From: Acanthosepion esculentum
Lineage: Eukaryota; Mollusca; Cephalopoda; Sepiida; Sepiidae
Assembly: GCA_964036315.1 (NCBI GenBank)
Contig: OZ038479.1
Location: 56,227,246-56,291,245, forward strand
Direction: 5' to 3'
Length of the DNA stretch: 64,000 nt
Position numbers and translations under genes: made by a program. Below, in pieces: positions 46,069 through 58,893 of the stretch. The notes beneath the pieces are model-generated. The model did not search any database. It was given only the letters and a program-made list of their open reading frames with translations, and was not told the origin of the DNA. Position 1 is the stretch's first letter. Each line of letters opens with the position of its first letter.

Positions 46069-46931
46069 AGTCAAAGAGAGAATAATTGCTATCGGCAAAG
46101 ATGTAACTGATCAATTTGTACTAGATTCGAAAAACATGTATGTTTTCAATTTATTTGGATGAAAGTAGAGACATTACTGTGACAGTTTGCCTCTTCCCCT
46201 ATTCATGCTGCTGACAATAGCAGCTGCAGGGACATAATTTCCAGGTTAGTTCTGGCCAGTCCCTCCAGATAATTATATCATATATTCACTTTGTGGAAAT
46301 AGTCATTTAAAATAAATATGTACAAAATCAATACTACAGCATGTTCCAACTTATTACAATTACATCAGTTGCTTGTTTAGCAGTTGTTACAAAATGTCCT
46401 TCTAGAAATATCATGAGGGAAGAACTAATCAAATTAATAACACTTTCAGAGAAAACTAGAGGCAAGATATTGTAGTAGGATTAGGTAGTAATAACACCAT
46501 ATGAAAATATACACTTTCCTCTTTACTAAGTGAGTGACAAAGAAAACTTTCTCTTTCTCTCTTCTATATATTTCCTTTCCTTTCCTTCCTTCTATTGTTC
46601 CCATCCTCAGTAACGGACAGGAACTTGGACATAGTTTATGTGGGTCAGTGAACATCATAAAAAAAAAAAAATCAACCAATGACAACACGTCTGCCAAAAG
46701 TCAAATGGGAAACACAGATGTGTCATCCCCAATAAAAAGAAGAAAACCATGTATGAGACAAGAGATGCCACAGTGGAGAGGAACTTGATTTGAGGTAGTA
46801 GTTTTGAGATGCAAAGGTTGGTGATTCATCAGCTGTGAATTTGACCCGATGTCCAACTCCAGAAGAGAAAGAAGAAAGGATGAACGCAACAAATTAATTT
46901 TCGTCAACCAGAAGGAACAAAACAACCCTGT
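46069..46931. other. No gene recognised
   Basis: AT-rich with a pyrimidine-rich tract near 46545-46590. No product recognised. Confidence 0.45.
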
Positions 46932-47312
46932 ATGAACTGTCAAATCACAAAAAGAACGATGACGATAGTCAACCGTTTTATATACTGTAACCAAATAGAG
47001 TCAACAATAAATGGTACTATAGACAGTAAATCTGGCCGTTACTACATCTCTATATACCATAATATGGTAGATGAAATGAAAAAGGAATTTATTGAATTTG
47101 GTATTAAGTATGGAAGCATAGTATCTGTGACAACAGATGGAATCCAAGCATGACTGGAAACAATTTTGGATTTGTGCAACTGAAACAGGAAGTAAATCAT
47201 AATTTAGCTGAATTTCATTGCATTTTGTGTCAAGAATTAGTGTGCAAAAACTTGTTGAAATTACTAGAAAATATCATGTCTCTTGTAAATGATGTTCTAC
47301 ATATGACTTTTC
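46932..47312 (+). pseudogene. hAT-superfamily transposase fragment
   Basis: One frame gives GSIVSVTTDGIQA ending in a stop at 47151-47153. The next frame begins there with MTGNNFGFVQLKQEVNHN and continues to FHCILCQELVCKNLLKLL. VTTDG-x-x-AM-TG-N-x-G and FHCI-x-x-(Q/H)E are the conserved catalytic-core signatures of hAT transposases of the GTF2IRD2/FAM200 type. A one-base frameshift and missing N- and C-terminal parts make it inactive. It could be the family that once mobilised the 8 bp TSD elements here, but nothing shows that. Confidence 0.75.
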
Positions 47313-47339
47313 TACAGAGAGAGAGAGAGAGCTTTAAAA

Positions 47340-48060
<721 letters not shown>

Positions 48061-48524
48061 ATCTACTTGAAGGGGGAGATAATAATGATTTAGTGATACA
48101 AGTCTTACTAATTAACCCATAGCTGGGGAGAGTAAAGAAATAGATTCATGCCTAATCAAAATTTGATAAACAAGTAATTATGTGGATATAAAGTGAGGGA
48201 TCAATTATATATTGCAATCAGTATATAAACTGATTCCTTACTTTGTGGCCATGGTAACTCCTATACATTTATATTCCAGAGAATGTAAATAAATCTGAAA
48301 GACATGCCAATGTAGCTAATCAGTGTTTGATTGATTCATTCATTTTCCGCAGCTTATCAACCCTTTGCAAGTTATTTAAAGCCATAAATTTTTTTTTAGA
48401 TTGTAAGATTATTTTTTTTATTGAGATAATGATTTAGTGATACAAGTTTTACTAATTAACTCATTGCTGGAGGGAGAAGAGGAGGATTCATACCTATCCG
48501 AAGGGTATTTGTGTGTAAGTGAAT
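48061..48524. other. No gene recognised
   Basis: AT-rich. The phrase ATAATGATTTAGTGATACAAG occurs near 48082 and again near 48427, a short direct repeat. Confidence 0.45.
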
Positions 48525-48655
48525 ATAACCTAAATGGAATTGGAACTTGACTCTTCAATTAACAATTCTGAGGCATTATCCATTACACCACCTGCATATC
48601 CAAGCTTACAGCTTGGTATTCCCAAGTGGTCACTCATCTAGGTATTGACCACTGA
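48525..48655 (-). pseudogene. 5S rRNA-like sequence fused to a tRNA-like sequence (composite SINE-type relic)
   Basis: On the minus strand, 48650-48603 matches the 3' half of 5S rRNA: GGTCAATACCTAGATGAGTG, then ACCACTTGGGAATACC and GCTGTAAGC. It is followed directly by a tRNA-like stretch with A box TGGTGTAATGG (48590-48580) and B box GTTCCAATTCC (48546-48536). The order 5S-then-tRNA is seen in composite 5S/tRNA SINE heads. No tail or TSD was recognised. Confidence 0.6.
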
Positions 48656-48814
48656 TTAATATATTGTTTGGTGAATTTGTTAGCATAGTAATTTTGACTA
48701 GTACCTACAATATTCCATGTCCCTTCAGGATGTGTGTGATTCTGGCTGCTTCCATTTTGACTTCTTTTCCTATGTCATTTGTATTTCTATCTTGTTCTTC
48801 TTTGAAGACACATC

Positions 48815-49100
48815 TCAGTCCTGGGTATGACGATAAACTACATCCAGTAGAAAGACCTCTGATCATGAGAGTGGAGGTTTTAACGAGCGTGGAATCACCT
48901 CTTAATTGCTTTTGTTCCCAGGTTCACCCTGACCTGATGTGGTAGCACCTATTAGGGTCCCAGATATGGGCAAATTGTGGATACCCCAAAACAAAAATAA
49001 AAAAACTATAAAAATACATTTTATAGCAAAATGACCAGCAATACATTTTATAGCAGAATTACCAACTATACATTTTATCTGTAGTTGAAGGTATGTAATT
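48815..49100. repeat. Dispersed repeat, plus copy (inverted partner at 54610-54960)
   Basis: TCCTGGGTATGACGATAAAC, GTGGTAGCACCTATTAGG and ATATGGGCAAATTG recur in reverse complement at 54950-54760. The block ends in a short tandem repeat built on ACATTTTATAGC. An interspersed element, class unknown. Confidence 0.65.
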
Positions 49101-49640
49101 GTGTTTAAAATATATTTAGTTTAAGCCATAAAATTGTGGTCAAAATATTTAGATTTCAGGATGAAATAACCGATTGTGGTTTATATGCCGCTAAACAAAA
49201 TCAACCAGCATGAAAGCACTCTTTCATGACATTAATGTTCTACAATTTCTTAAAGAAATCAAACTGTATTCCAAAATATAACTTCAACTACACAATAAAA
49301 CACACATAACATCACCAACTCTAGTAATCATGTACACACAAACCTGTATATGCACAAAATCTGAGTATCATCTACCATGTATTCAATTGTGAAAGCAGAA
49401 TAATATATTATTTTATTACTTCAATTCTCCCAAAAAATTTAAATTTCAGCATTAAATAACCCATAAAGAGTTGATATGCCATCAAAAAAAGAATACACTT
49501 CAAATGGATTTGAATTTAATTCATGTAAAGGCTTCATTTTGATATTCCAGATGTGTCACTTACATCTTGGGCTGTTCTTGCTGGTCAAAACCATGCATTC
49601 TTGCTTACATTGTATATCATTATTTTTTGTACAGCTGAAA
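49101..49640. other. No gene recognised
   Basis: AT-rich. Probably the decayed 5' part of the unit 3 finger exon region. Confidence 0.4.
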
Positions 49641-51452
49641 CATCTGTGAACAAAACACAATAAATGTTATATAAGTAAGCTTACAAATATTATAAGTTCA
49701 AACATTCCTCTCTTGAAGAATACATAGTTACTAAAGTGACAAACCAAATCGTTCTGGCAGCATGAAGTGAAAAGTTTCACACATCTACACAATTGAACCA
49801 AAAATGCATACCAGTCATAGCACACATGTACCCATGGATGTAAATGAAGCAAGCCTAAAAGACTGTTCTTTCAAAAGTTTTTTTTTTACTGCAAAGAGGT
49901 TGATAAATTTGTAATTGGCAGACAATAAATGTGTAACAGCTTCTAGTCTGATAGAAACATTGAAATGAGAGATATGTAATATGAAATAAGGTACAGAGCA
50001 ACATATTGCTGTAGAATACTTTATTATTTGACAAAAATCTTGCTAAATCTTTCAACAAATATTAAAACAGAAAAATCATTAAGTTTATCTTAAATGATTT
50101 CCTTTTGTGTTGAAAACAATAATACAGAGTATAAAAGGATTAAGATATGTCTTTGCCTTCACTGAAATTCTCAATAACCATCACAGTTTTTGTACAGACA
50201 GAACATGTGAATAACAGAAAGCAATAAAAGGTCTATTAACTTAGGTACTGAATAACAAATTGAAGCAGTCTATATTATAGATACTTGTAGTTATATATTA
50301 AGGTTAGTTCACTAATGCTGCAGCAGCAGCCAGTAAGAATCAAACATTTTGCAGTGAAACAAGAGTGCTTTACCCTCACAAATTGGTTTTGAAAAATCTG
50401 CTAGAAATCAACTAAGTATTGGTTGTGCATAAAATTAGCAGTACTTATTTTATAGATGAAATTGTTTTTAAAAGTTTCCATTCAAAATTTTTCAAGGAAA
50501 GATGCTTTATATGACTAGTTCACCAAATTAATTTACTTACAAAATCCTAACCTCAATGAGTTTTACATGTATATGGAAACCTAAAATATATAGGAAACCT
50601 AACGGTTAAACTTAGACTTGAAGAGGTTAAGATTGTAGTGATTGAGAAAGTATTCTCTTGGGACTTTGTTCCAAAAAGTAGTGGTTCTTGTGAATCTGTT
50701 CAATTGGAACTTCCATCCAACTAATGGAATATAATGGGAATGGGGATGATTCGACTGTGTTTGTGGCATTAGCTGTGAAGGTAATAACTGATAGAACTAA
50801 GGAATGTACCTTGTCAGGAAATTTGCCATGGAAAAAGCGATAGAGTAGCTGTGGAAGATTACTCTTTTGTTTCTTTTTTAAGAATTTCATACTGTTGGAG
50901 GATGGGTGTTTTAATAGAGACACCTTGTAGTAGCAGTATTAATAGGGTTAAAATTATCAGAATATTTTTAATGTTCTTTAAAAATATAAAAACAGACATT
51001 TACACATAAACATACATTTGTTTAGCTATCATTTTTTGTGAGTCACCTACCACATGATGTTTTAAGATTAAGTTACATGCTTCTGTTTTTAGCTACTGCT
51101 GGTCTATGAGGCAACACATTTCCACAGAGTATTTCCTAAATAAAAGGATAACATGAGTAGAAAGTGTGTATTTTTTTCACTGAGATCAGTATTTAGTCAT
51201 AAAATTTGGCTAGAATTGATAAGAGACTACCAAAATGATAATATCAACAATTGACGATGTGCCATGCACAGGAGCACATTGATTTTTTTGTCTCTTTATG
51301 GGCTACTGTTGAGCTAAATTATGATGAAATTTATTTTTTTTTTATTTTGCTAATACTAACAGTGATTAAAAAGAAATTTAAAAAACGGTTGAGGAAAGTC
51401 AGTAAATAATGTTTTCTTTTTTGTCATAATTATTTGTATTCTTCCACTTACC
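49641..51452 (-). other. Unit 3 intron remnant with exon 1 donor
   Basis: A minus-strand acceptor-like TTGTTCACAG|ATG (exon edge 49643) and donor GTAAGTG (51451-51445) bracket about 1.8 kb. A second, degraded acceptor-like site lies near 50200. The first-exon-like sequence runs from 51452 to about 51680. The unit is shorter than units 1 and 2 and its finger array is dead. Confidence 0.5.
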
Positions 51453-51680
51453 TTTCAGACAAGAAAATCAACAAGATGATGTCTATCTGCTCAAATGATT
51501 TTTCTCTCACAATCTACTTAAGTTTTGTATTATTCATTCAGTTCAGTTAATGAAAATGTCTCTAAATTGAAAAAAAAAATATTGTAAACAGGAAATTAAT
51601 GCAAGAGGAAAGAAATTAGGTGGTTTAAAAAAAAAAATGATTTCGTTTCTTGTGCTTACAATCTTGAGATTTCTTGGCAT

Positions 51681-52400
51681 TTCCTGAACAGAGTCAGAAA
51701 TGGCCACTAAGATTTTCATCTGCCAGAATTTTGTTGTCTAAGCATAAACATGTTCATTTCACGCTATATACTAGGCTTTAACAAATTTGAAGCTAAAACA
51801 CCTAAAAACACATCTTAAATCATATAAATGTTTCACTTCAAGAGAAATGTTGGTTTTATAATAAAAATTTTATTTTTTTTAAGATAGGCTAAAGCCAAGA
51901 AATGAAAAAAAATTTAAACATGAAGAACCAAATAAATAAAATATTTACCAATTTTTTTATATGTACTGTTTGCATCTGCATTTATAATTTTTTGTCTGTT
52001 CACTATGAAATTCATATACATTATATTTTGATAACTTTTGCCATTATTTTCTTAATATATATTTCAGTGAAAATGCAGTTTCTTACTATTCAATTGTGAT
52101 GTCACATATGTCTTTATTGGGTGGATATGTTCATCCAAACTTGTTAAAAATAGGGTTTGTACATTAGCATTTTTTAGTTTTAAATGAAAACATTTGTACA
52201 AACTATTGACCAACATGACTAACATTTATAATCAGAATGTGTTTGCATGTGCATTCACAGCTGTGAATTCTTTGAAAATCCATGCAATTATTTCAAAAGG
52301 GTGCATTACAGATTTGGCAAGAATATTTTCTCCCCATTTTATATAAAGCTGTGTTTTTCATAAAGCCATTACATTTGCAAAAATTAGCTGACACACTTCA
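51681..52400. other. No gene recognised
   Basis: AT-rich, with finger-like scraps beginning near 52300 on the minus strand. Confidence 0.4.
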
Positions 52401-52805
52401 CAAAAATATTGGTACATGATACCGCAAACATGATTTTAGCAAAAGTATCTTTACATGTATCATGGTTTCTCTCCTGTGAATGTTCACATACAGGTCACCA
52501 AGCCAGACTTGTCTGAAAAATAGCAAATGCACAAATTTCTCAAGAAGATGGTCTCTCATTAGTATGTTTTTGCATATGTCACATCAGTTATGACAACAAT
52601 GGGAATGTCGATACAAAAACCTGAAAAGAATAGGGTCTCTTCCTCTCCGTGTTTACACTTGGGTTATCAATATTGACATCTCTGAAAATGCATATCAGCA
52701 AATTTCCCAAGAATAAGGTTTTTTTCAAGTGGTGATCTGCAGATGGTGCAGTAAATCTGGCTTTTCTACAAATGGAGATCTCCAAAATTTGCATGGATAT
52801 GTTTA
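52401..52805 (-). pseudogene. Decayed fingers downstream of unit 4 array
   Basis: Minus-strand finger sequence with stops and frame changes, for example a residual YPCKFWRSPF...HH finger near 52735-52800. It follows the stop that ends the five-finger ORF. Confidence 0.6.
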
Positions 52806-53267
52806 CTATCCTGTGTGTATTCGCATATGCCGTTCCAAATGTGACTTCCGTGAAAATGCAGATCCACAAACTATACAAGAATATGGTTTCTCTCCAGTGT
52901 GTGTTCGCATATGACTCACCAAATGTGGCTTCTGTGAAAAGGCAGCACCGCAGACTTCGCAAGAAAATGGTTTCTCTCCGGTGTGTATTCGCATATGGCT
53001 CTCCAACATTGACTTCCGTGAAAATGCAGCTCCACAAGCTTCACAAGAATATGGTTTCTCTCCAGTATGTGTTCTCATATGGCTCTCCAAATGCGGCTTC
53101 TGTGTAAATGCAGAGCAGCAAACTTTACAAGAATACAGTTTCTCCCCTGTGTGGGTTCGCATATGGCGCTCCAATTGCGACTGCCTTGAAAATGCATATC
53201 CACAAACTTCACAAGAAAATTGTTTCTTCCCAGTGGGTGTTCGTATACGGCACTTTAATTTAGACAT
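52806..53267 (-). CDS. C2H2 zinc-finger ORF with five intact fingers (unit 4), probably a degenerating gene
   Basis: 153 residues. A half-lost finger (MSKLKCRIRTPTGKKQ) precedes five complete fingers of the CxxC-x12-H-x3-H type with TGEK(P/L) linkers. The frame stops right after RIHTG. Contact residues (-1,2,3,6) are RSQR, QPHS, RSMS, QPHS and RSHR. Compared with units 1 and 2 the array is short and is flanked on both sides by decayed fingers. It is most likely the surviving core of a once longer array. The same acceptor (TTCACAG|ATG, exon edge 53858) lies upstream on this strand, so a transcript is possible. Finger helices with ERHM/ESHM differ from the VCHM/VSHM of units 1 and 2, which marks a separate, older lineage. 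Confidence 0.6.
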   Translation of the reverse strand: MSKLKCRIRTPTGKKQFSCEVCGYAFSRQSQLERHMRTHTGEKLYSCKVCCSAFTQKPHLESHMRTHTGEKPYSCEACGAAFSRKSMLESHMRIHTGEKPFSCEVCGAAFSQKPHLVSHMRTHTGEKPYSCIVCGSAFSRKSHLERHMRIHTG

Positions 53268-53858
53268 CAGTGAAAATGTAAAAACAAAGACTTCACAAGA
53301 ATATAGTTTTTCTCCAGTGCCTTTGCATATGTCACTTAAAATTAAATGTCAGTGAAAATTCAGAGCCATAAACTTGAAAAGAATATAGTTTCTCTCGTGT
53401 GCATTCGTAATGCAAATTTGACTTCAGTGAAAATGAAAATTCATGATCCACATAATATCTTCAGTGTGTCTTCACATATGTCATTGCAAATTAGACTTGA
53501 GAAAATGTAAATTCTCAAATATCATGAGAATACTGTCCCTCCAATGTCCATTCATGTCACACTAAATATTTGAAAAATTTGTAAACATAACAAGAATAAG
53601 GCTTCTCTCTAAATATTTACTTATATGTAATGCCAAGATTTTATAGAAAAGGCAAAGAACACATTTCAAAGTACATGTCTTTTTGCCAGTTAATATACAC
53701 TGTGATGTTCCAAAAATATACATACACAACTTTTGCGTGAAGATTGTGGCATATCTTTTTCTGTTCTTGATAGAAAAACCAAGTCTTGTTTTCTTTTATT
53801 TAAATTCCCCAAAAGAGCAATTTTTATGCACATCATAATTTTTATTCAGTCAAAACAT
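53268..53858 (-). pseudogene. Decayed fingers and 5' exon region of unit 4
   Basis: Finger scraps (53268-53560) lead into the conserved non-finger 5' exon segment (53590-53858), homologous to 7400-7653. It ends at the acceptor TTCACAG|ATG. Confidence 0.6.
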
Positions 53859-54609
53859 CTGTGAAGAAAAAATAATAAAACATATTAACAGTGAATAATG
53901 TATGAAATAAATTTATATGACCGAGTTATGCAGCAGCTAAGAAGGATCAATAGAGAAACTGATTTTAAATAATTTCCTTTCAAGTTGAAAAGAATAATAC
54001 ACAATATACAAGCACAATGGTATAATACTGGAAAAGTTTCAAATATCTAAAATGGTCTTTTAGAGATTGTTCTTTTCACACATAGCCAAAATCTACATGA
54101 TTGGAACAGTACAGCAATTATGATATAAGGCCATTGAAACTAATAAAAAGACAATAATGCAGCAGCCAGGAAAAAAAATCAATAAGTCTATCTTAAATGA
54201 TATCCTTATAAGCTGAAAGATTAATGTGCAATATGTAGGTACAACAGTATTTTTTGAAAAATTTTTAAATGTCTAAAATATTATTCTTATAGATTATTCT
54301 TTCTGCTTATAACCAAAATTTGTTTTTGGTAAAATACATGTATCCAGTAGTAGAGCGATTATGGCACAAGGCCATTAAATATAATACAAAGAACATTCAT
54401 TTAGGCATGAATCTTGAAATGAGGCAAAAGACTGTGGTATCATACAAAAAACATTAAATATAATATGACTCAACAACTGAGATGTCAGTGAAAATGCATA
54501 GCCACAAAGTTCATGATATGAATGAGTGTTTGCATGTGGTTCTTCATATGAAATGTCAGTTTGGTTTACTTTGCTTTGTTTTATGGCATATCAACCTCAG
54601 TGGGTTATT
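53859..54609. other. No gene recognised
   Basis: AT-rich intron-like sequence upstream of the unit 4 acceptor. Two similar stretches begin near 54165 and 54060 (AATATCTAAAAT-type blocks). No gene. Confidence 0.4.
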
Positions 54610-54960
54610 TAATGCCAACAATTTTTATTGCTGGTAATATTTTTTTTTCAAAAATGTATAACTAGTAATATTATTTTCCCAAAATGTATTGCTGGTAATA
54701 ATTTTTTTACAAGGTATTTCTGGTATTAAAACCTATTTTTTACAGTTTCTTAGTGTTTTGTCCCCAGTTTGGGGGGGTTAACTATTTGCCCATAGCTGGG
54801 AACCTAACAGGTGCTACCACCCCAGGCCAGGCTGGACCTAGGAACACCAACAATTAATAGGTAGTTCCATGCTCCTCAAAACCTCCTGATCAGAAGCCTT
54901 GCTGTTGGATGTAGTTTATTTTCTTACCCAGGATGCAGATGTAGTATATCGTCATACCCA
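54610..54960. repeat. Dispersed repeat, inverted copy of 48815-49100
   Basis: Reverse complement of the element at 48815-49100, including GGTGCTACCACC, TTTGCCCATAGCTGGGAACC and the tandem ATGTATTGCTGGTAATA-like tail (54610-54720). Confidence 0.65.
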
Positions 54961-55336
54961 GGATGCTGAAATATCAGCAAGAGTGCAGGACCACAAACTT
55001 TACAGGAAAATGGTTTCTCTCCTGTGTGTTTGTATATATCACAATAAATTTATACCATTAGAACAATTTGCAAACTTAAAAAGATTGTTTTCTAATTTTT
55101 ACTCATATGAAACAGTTATTTTTTTTAAAGAGAAACTACTCATTTCAATGTATATGATTTTATGCCAGTTAATAGTCACTGTGATGCTTTTGAAAATGTA
55201 CATACACAACTTTTACAGGAATATTGCTGCATATATTTCTCTGTTCTTGATAAAAAGTGAAGAGTCCTGTCTTCCTTCATTTAAATTCTCAATAATAACA
55301 GTTTTTATGTATATCATGATTGATTAGCCAAAACAT
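54961..55336 (-). pseudogene. Relic of a further zinc-finger exon (unit 5)
   Basis: One finger scrap (CCACAAACTTTACAGGAAAA on plus, near 54990) is followed by the conserved 5' exon segment, homologous to 7404-7653. It ends at acceptor TTCACAG|ATG (exon edge 55336). The array itself is gone, replaced by the dispersed repeat. Confidence 0.6.
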
Positions 55337-56689
55337 CTGTGAAGAAAAAGAAATAAAACATTGACAGAGATCATGAATAATATATGAAATCAGTTTATAT
55401 TTTAACAGATACATTTAGTTATCAATTAAGGCTACTTGAGATGAATACAGGGACACAGTAATGCAGAAACTAGGAAAGATCCATAGAAAAATTAATAAGC
55501 TTATCTTAAATAATTTTCTTTTAAGCTGAAAAGAATAATGCACAATATACAAGTACAAAGGTATTTAAAAAAATGTTAAAATATCTAAAATATTATTCTT
55601 ATAGAGATTATTTTTTCTGCTTATAACCAAACTCTCTTTTGGTAAAATGCATAACTATAACAGTATTGAAATTATGGCATATGGCTATCAAATATAATAA
55701 AAAGAAGATTCATTTAGGCATCAATCTTGAAATGTCATCATACAAAAAGCATTAAATTTAAAGCATAATGAACAAAGGAAGCTTTGCTTTTTGCTCTGAA
55801 GAGAAAGAGTCATCCATTTTAAATATTAAGCCATAAGATTTGTTCTGTCAAAAGTTGTATAAATCAAGATGGTGATACAAATCTGGCAATTATTAGTTAT
55901 TAGGAAAGATTTCAGGCATGAATCCTTAAATGATGCAAAACACTATGACATCACACAAAAAGCATTGGATTTAAAGCATAAAGTCCAAATTAATCTTTTT
56001 ATTTTACTTAAAAAAAATTAAAAAAAGAATGACGAATTAATTTAAAATATCAAGTGATAAAGTATGTTTGTTCTATCATCTGATGTATAAATCAAGATGG
56101 TGATTTGAATTTGGCAGTTACCTGTTGATATGAAGAAAACATTTACGATGGATATCAACACAAAAAAACATTGATTTTAAAGCACTAGAATTTTTTTGCA
56201 GCATGCTGGTACATGTTGAAATCCTCAGTTTTTAGTATTGTCGAAATTATTGCTAACATTTTGTTGAGATTTACAAACTCTCCATTACAATCAATTTTGC
56301 AAACCAATTGTTTTTTTTTTTAAATTTTCATTAAATTTTTAGAAAAATTAATATAAATTTATTGTACTAAGCTACACACCCTAGTAAAACCAACTGTACT
56401 TTGTGCCCACTTATCTGTTTGCACTTACTCCAGAATTTGGCTTTGATCAGTTAATGTACGGCTATTTTAGAGGGTGTGATAGACAGACTAATGAACTTCA
56501 CAGAATTTTATATATAGATAAAGACCAAGTGAATCTTTGTTTTAGATTAAAGAAAAGTGAATGAGGAATTATTACGACTCCTGGGCAAGTAAAAAATATA
56601 TAAAAAAGGTGTTCATGTCATATTCATCAAGTAATTGTCACAGTTATGTCCATAGTAGAAAAAATTCCCAAAAATGTTTATCAAAAGAA
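55337..56689. other. No gene recognised
   Basis: AT-rich intron-like sequence with internally repeated phrases (for example AAAAAGCATT(A/G) blocks near 55745 and 55960). No coding content. Confidence 0.4.
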
Positions 56690-57250
56690 TTTCAAGTAGT
56701 ATTTGTTTCAAATTAGATTAAACTTTAAACCAGCAAATTTTTCACAAATAAAGTTTCAGAAAATTATATTTTATTTTTAAAAGATTTTTTAATAAAGTGA
56801 ATCATATTGGGTTGAAAGATTCAAATATGCATGATGTTAAGCAATTTAAAAAAAAATTGTGTGCGTGTTTTTTTGTAAATATGGATGTGCATACATGACA
56901 TTATCAGAAAATAAGAGGATTACCTATAGTAAATTTAAAGCTAAAGTATCTAAACTTCAATAAAACATTAGATTACAGACAATATTTTCATCAGTTTTTA
57001 AGATTCTTGAAGTGATTTTTACAAATATGTCCATCATCCAGTTGCCAATCTGTCAACACCTAATCAAAACACCTACCTCTGTGTTAGAAAATGCATTTCC
57101 GTGATATTTTAAACTAAAAGTAATATTTTAAATCAGCCAATATTCTCCAAATAAAGGTTCTGTAAAGTATATTTTATTTCTGAAAGATTTTTTTAATAAA
57201 GAGAATTTCATTGTGCTGACAGATGGCTAAAATCAGTGATTTTTTAGTAG
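56690..57250. repeat. Inverted copies of the intron module family
   Basis: Reverse complement of the modules at 8480-9030 and 29980-30560. It includes CATTATCAGAAAATAAGAGG, CCTCTGTGTTAGAAAATGCAT and AAATATTATTT-type blocks. This is the same family found in the introns of units 1 and 2, in the opposite orientation. Confidence 0.6.
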
Positions 57251-57279
57251 GTTATTTTCAATAATTTGCAAAAAAAAAA

Positions 57280-57480
57280 AACAAACCCAGCATAGTCTGA
57301 TGAAAAAGACCCCAAACTTAATAAAAACAAAGTTTTATTGTCAAAATGTTTAAGTTATTATTAAGAGGAAAGACCAAAGTATTTTTTAACTTTTTTTAAT
57401 CCTTTGTAGCGTGTTCAAAATTTTGGTTAAAAATCTTGCTTTTTTTTGTGTCAACCATCACATAATATTTAGCATTAGTT
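57280..57480. repeat. Terminal fragment of a TAGGTA-family element
   Basis: Contains AGCATAGTCTGATGAAAAAG, then ATTAAGAGGAAAGACCAAAG and TTCAAAATTTTGGTTAAAAA. These are the left-end blocks of the family, without a clean terminus. Confidence 0.6.
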
Positions 57481-58137
57481 TTTAGTGCTTTTTTCCAGTT
57501 GAAAAATACATTAATTTGAAAATTCTTGCAAAAATCAAATAATTGTCAGATTATAGTGAAACTTTCAGAACTTATTCACAAATGAATGAAATTATTTTAG
57601 AAATGTTTGTTTTTTAGAAAATCATGGTAAAATTTTTTTTTTTAAACATCTGTTACCCACTCTTACTTAATTTTATGAAAACTTGAAAATTAGACTTTTG
57701 TAATTTTGTGATTATATTAGTTAGAAGAAGACTTTGAAGAATATAAATCAGAAACTTTTTAGTAAATTTTGACCTGATATTACCCAGAATTCAGCTCTGA
57801 ATTGTAAAATCCAAAATCCAATAAAACTAAGACATTATTTAAAAAAAGCTTTTAATAGCTTTTATGAATAATATATATTAAGGATACTATTATCTGAAGC
57901 CAAAATATTTTTCTGATGAAAAATGAAGTTTTCTTTTTCCCAATTTTAAATGCAAAATGTGATAAATTTGTTAAATATTTTAAAATTATTTTAATCTGTG
58001 TATTTTTGGAAATGCTGTTATTAAAATATCTATTATACAGATCATAAATTTGAAAGCTTATTACCATTTGTGACACGATCAAATGAAAAAATGTATTAAA
58101 AACGTTTTCTGTCTATATTTCTGAGATGAAGTATTAT
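57481..58137. other. No gene recognised
   Basis: AT-rich; continues the repeat-like sequence. No gene. Confidence 0.4.
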
Positions 58138-58284
58138 GTACAGTATTTACATTAGTCGGACTATTGTCCTCATCTTTGTTGCCAAATTTGTCACAACGTT
58201 TCGGCCGTTGTACGCTCCGGCCTTCTTCAGGTGGTTGGAATTTGACAAAGATGAGGACAATAGTCCAACTGATGTAAATACTGT
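58138..58284. repeat. 147 bp palindrome capped by a hammerhead-like core
   Basis: Arms TACAGTATTTACATTAGTC and GGACTATTGTCCTCATCTTT are matched on the right by their reverse complements, with two or three differences. On the minus strand the apex reads CTGAAGA-A-GGCCG...CGGCC-GAAACGTTGTG, close to the hammerhead ribozyme core (CUGANGA, stem II, GAAAC). An extra A and a G at the cleavage position probably spoil activity. Penelope-like retroelements are known to carry hammerhead motifs in their terminal repeats, so this may be an inverted PLE end. Confidence 0.65.
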
Positions 58285-58893
58285 AAAAACGTTTTCTTCA
58301 AAACTATTGATGTGCTGCTCAGAAATAATAGATCCAGCAATTCAAAGGAACAATTCAGAAATAATGTCCCATGTTTTAAAGTTGTTTTTATGTCAAATTT
58401 TCTGACTGACCATCATTGTAGAATTTTCAATTTTTTTTTTTTTTTTTTTTTTTTACATATTTCACTAAATATTTTCTTTTCATTTTATAAACATAATTTT
58501 TTTCTTTTTCAGTGAGAGACATACTGCAATTATTAAATTTTTCTTTTTTAGATTCAATTTTAGGGATGGAAACAGTGCAGGCCTTGGACACATCTTTGTT
58601 AAAAAGTACCTAAAAAAAAAAAAGTCAATAAAATATTAGACTTTTGAAAGTATTTAATTTTTAAGAATTACTTTATGGTTAAATAAGCTGGTTCACTTAA
58701 AATTCAAAAATACTGTCACTTCTGCCCTTCCATCCAATAAATTGCCCTGATGTTAGTTGTCAATACATTGATGTAAACATCAATTCACGCCTCCAAAACC
58801 AATCACCACAATATGACATGCTTCTCTTATTTTCAACTAATTTTTTTCTTCTAAAAAATTGAATAACGTTTGTTTCTAATTACATTAAGTTAG
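58285..58893. other. No gene recognised
   Basis: AT-rich with a long T run near 58431-58454. Confidence 0.4.
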
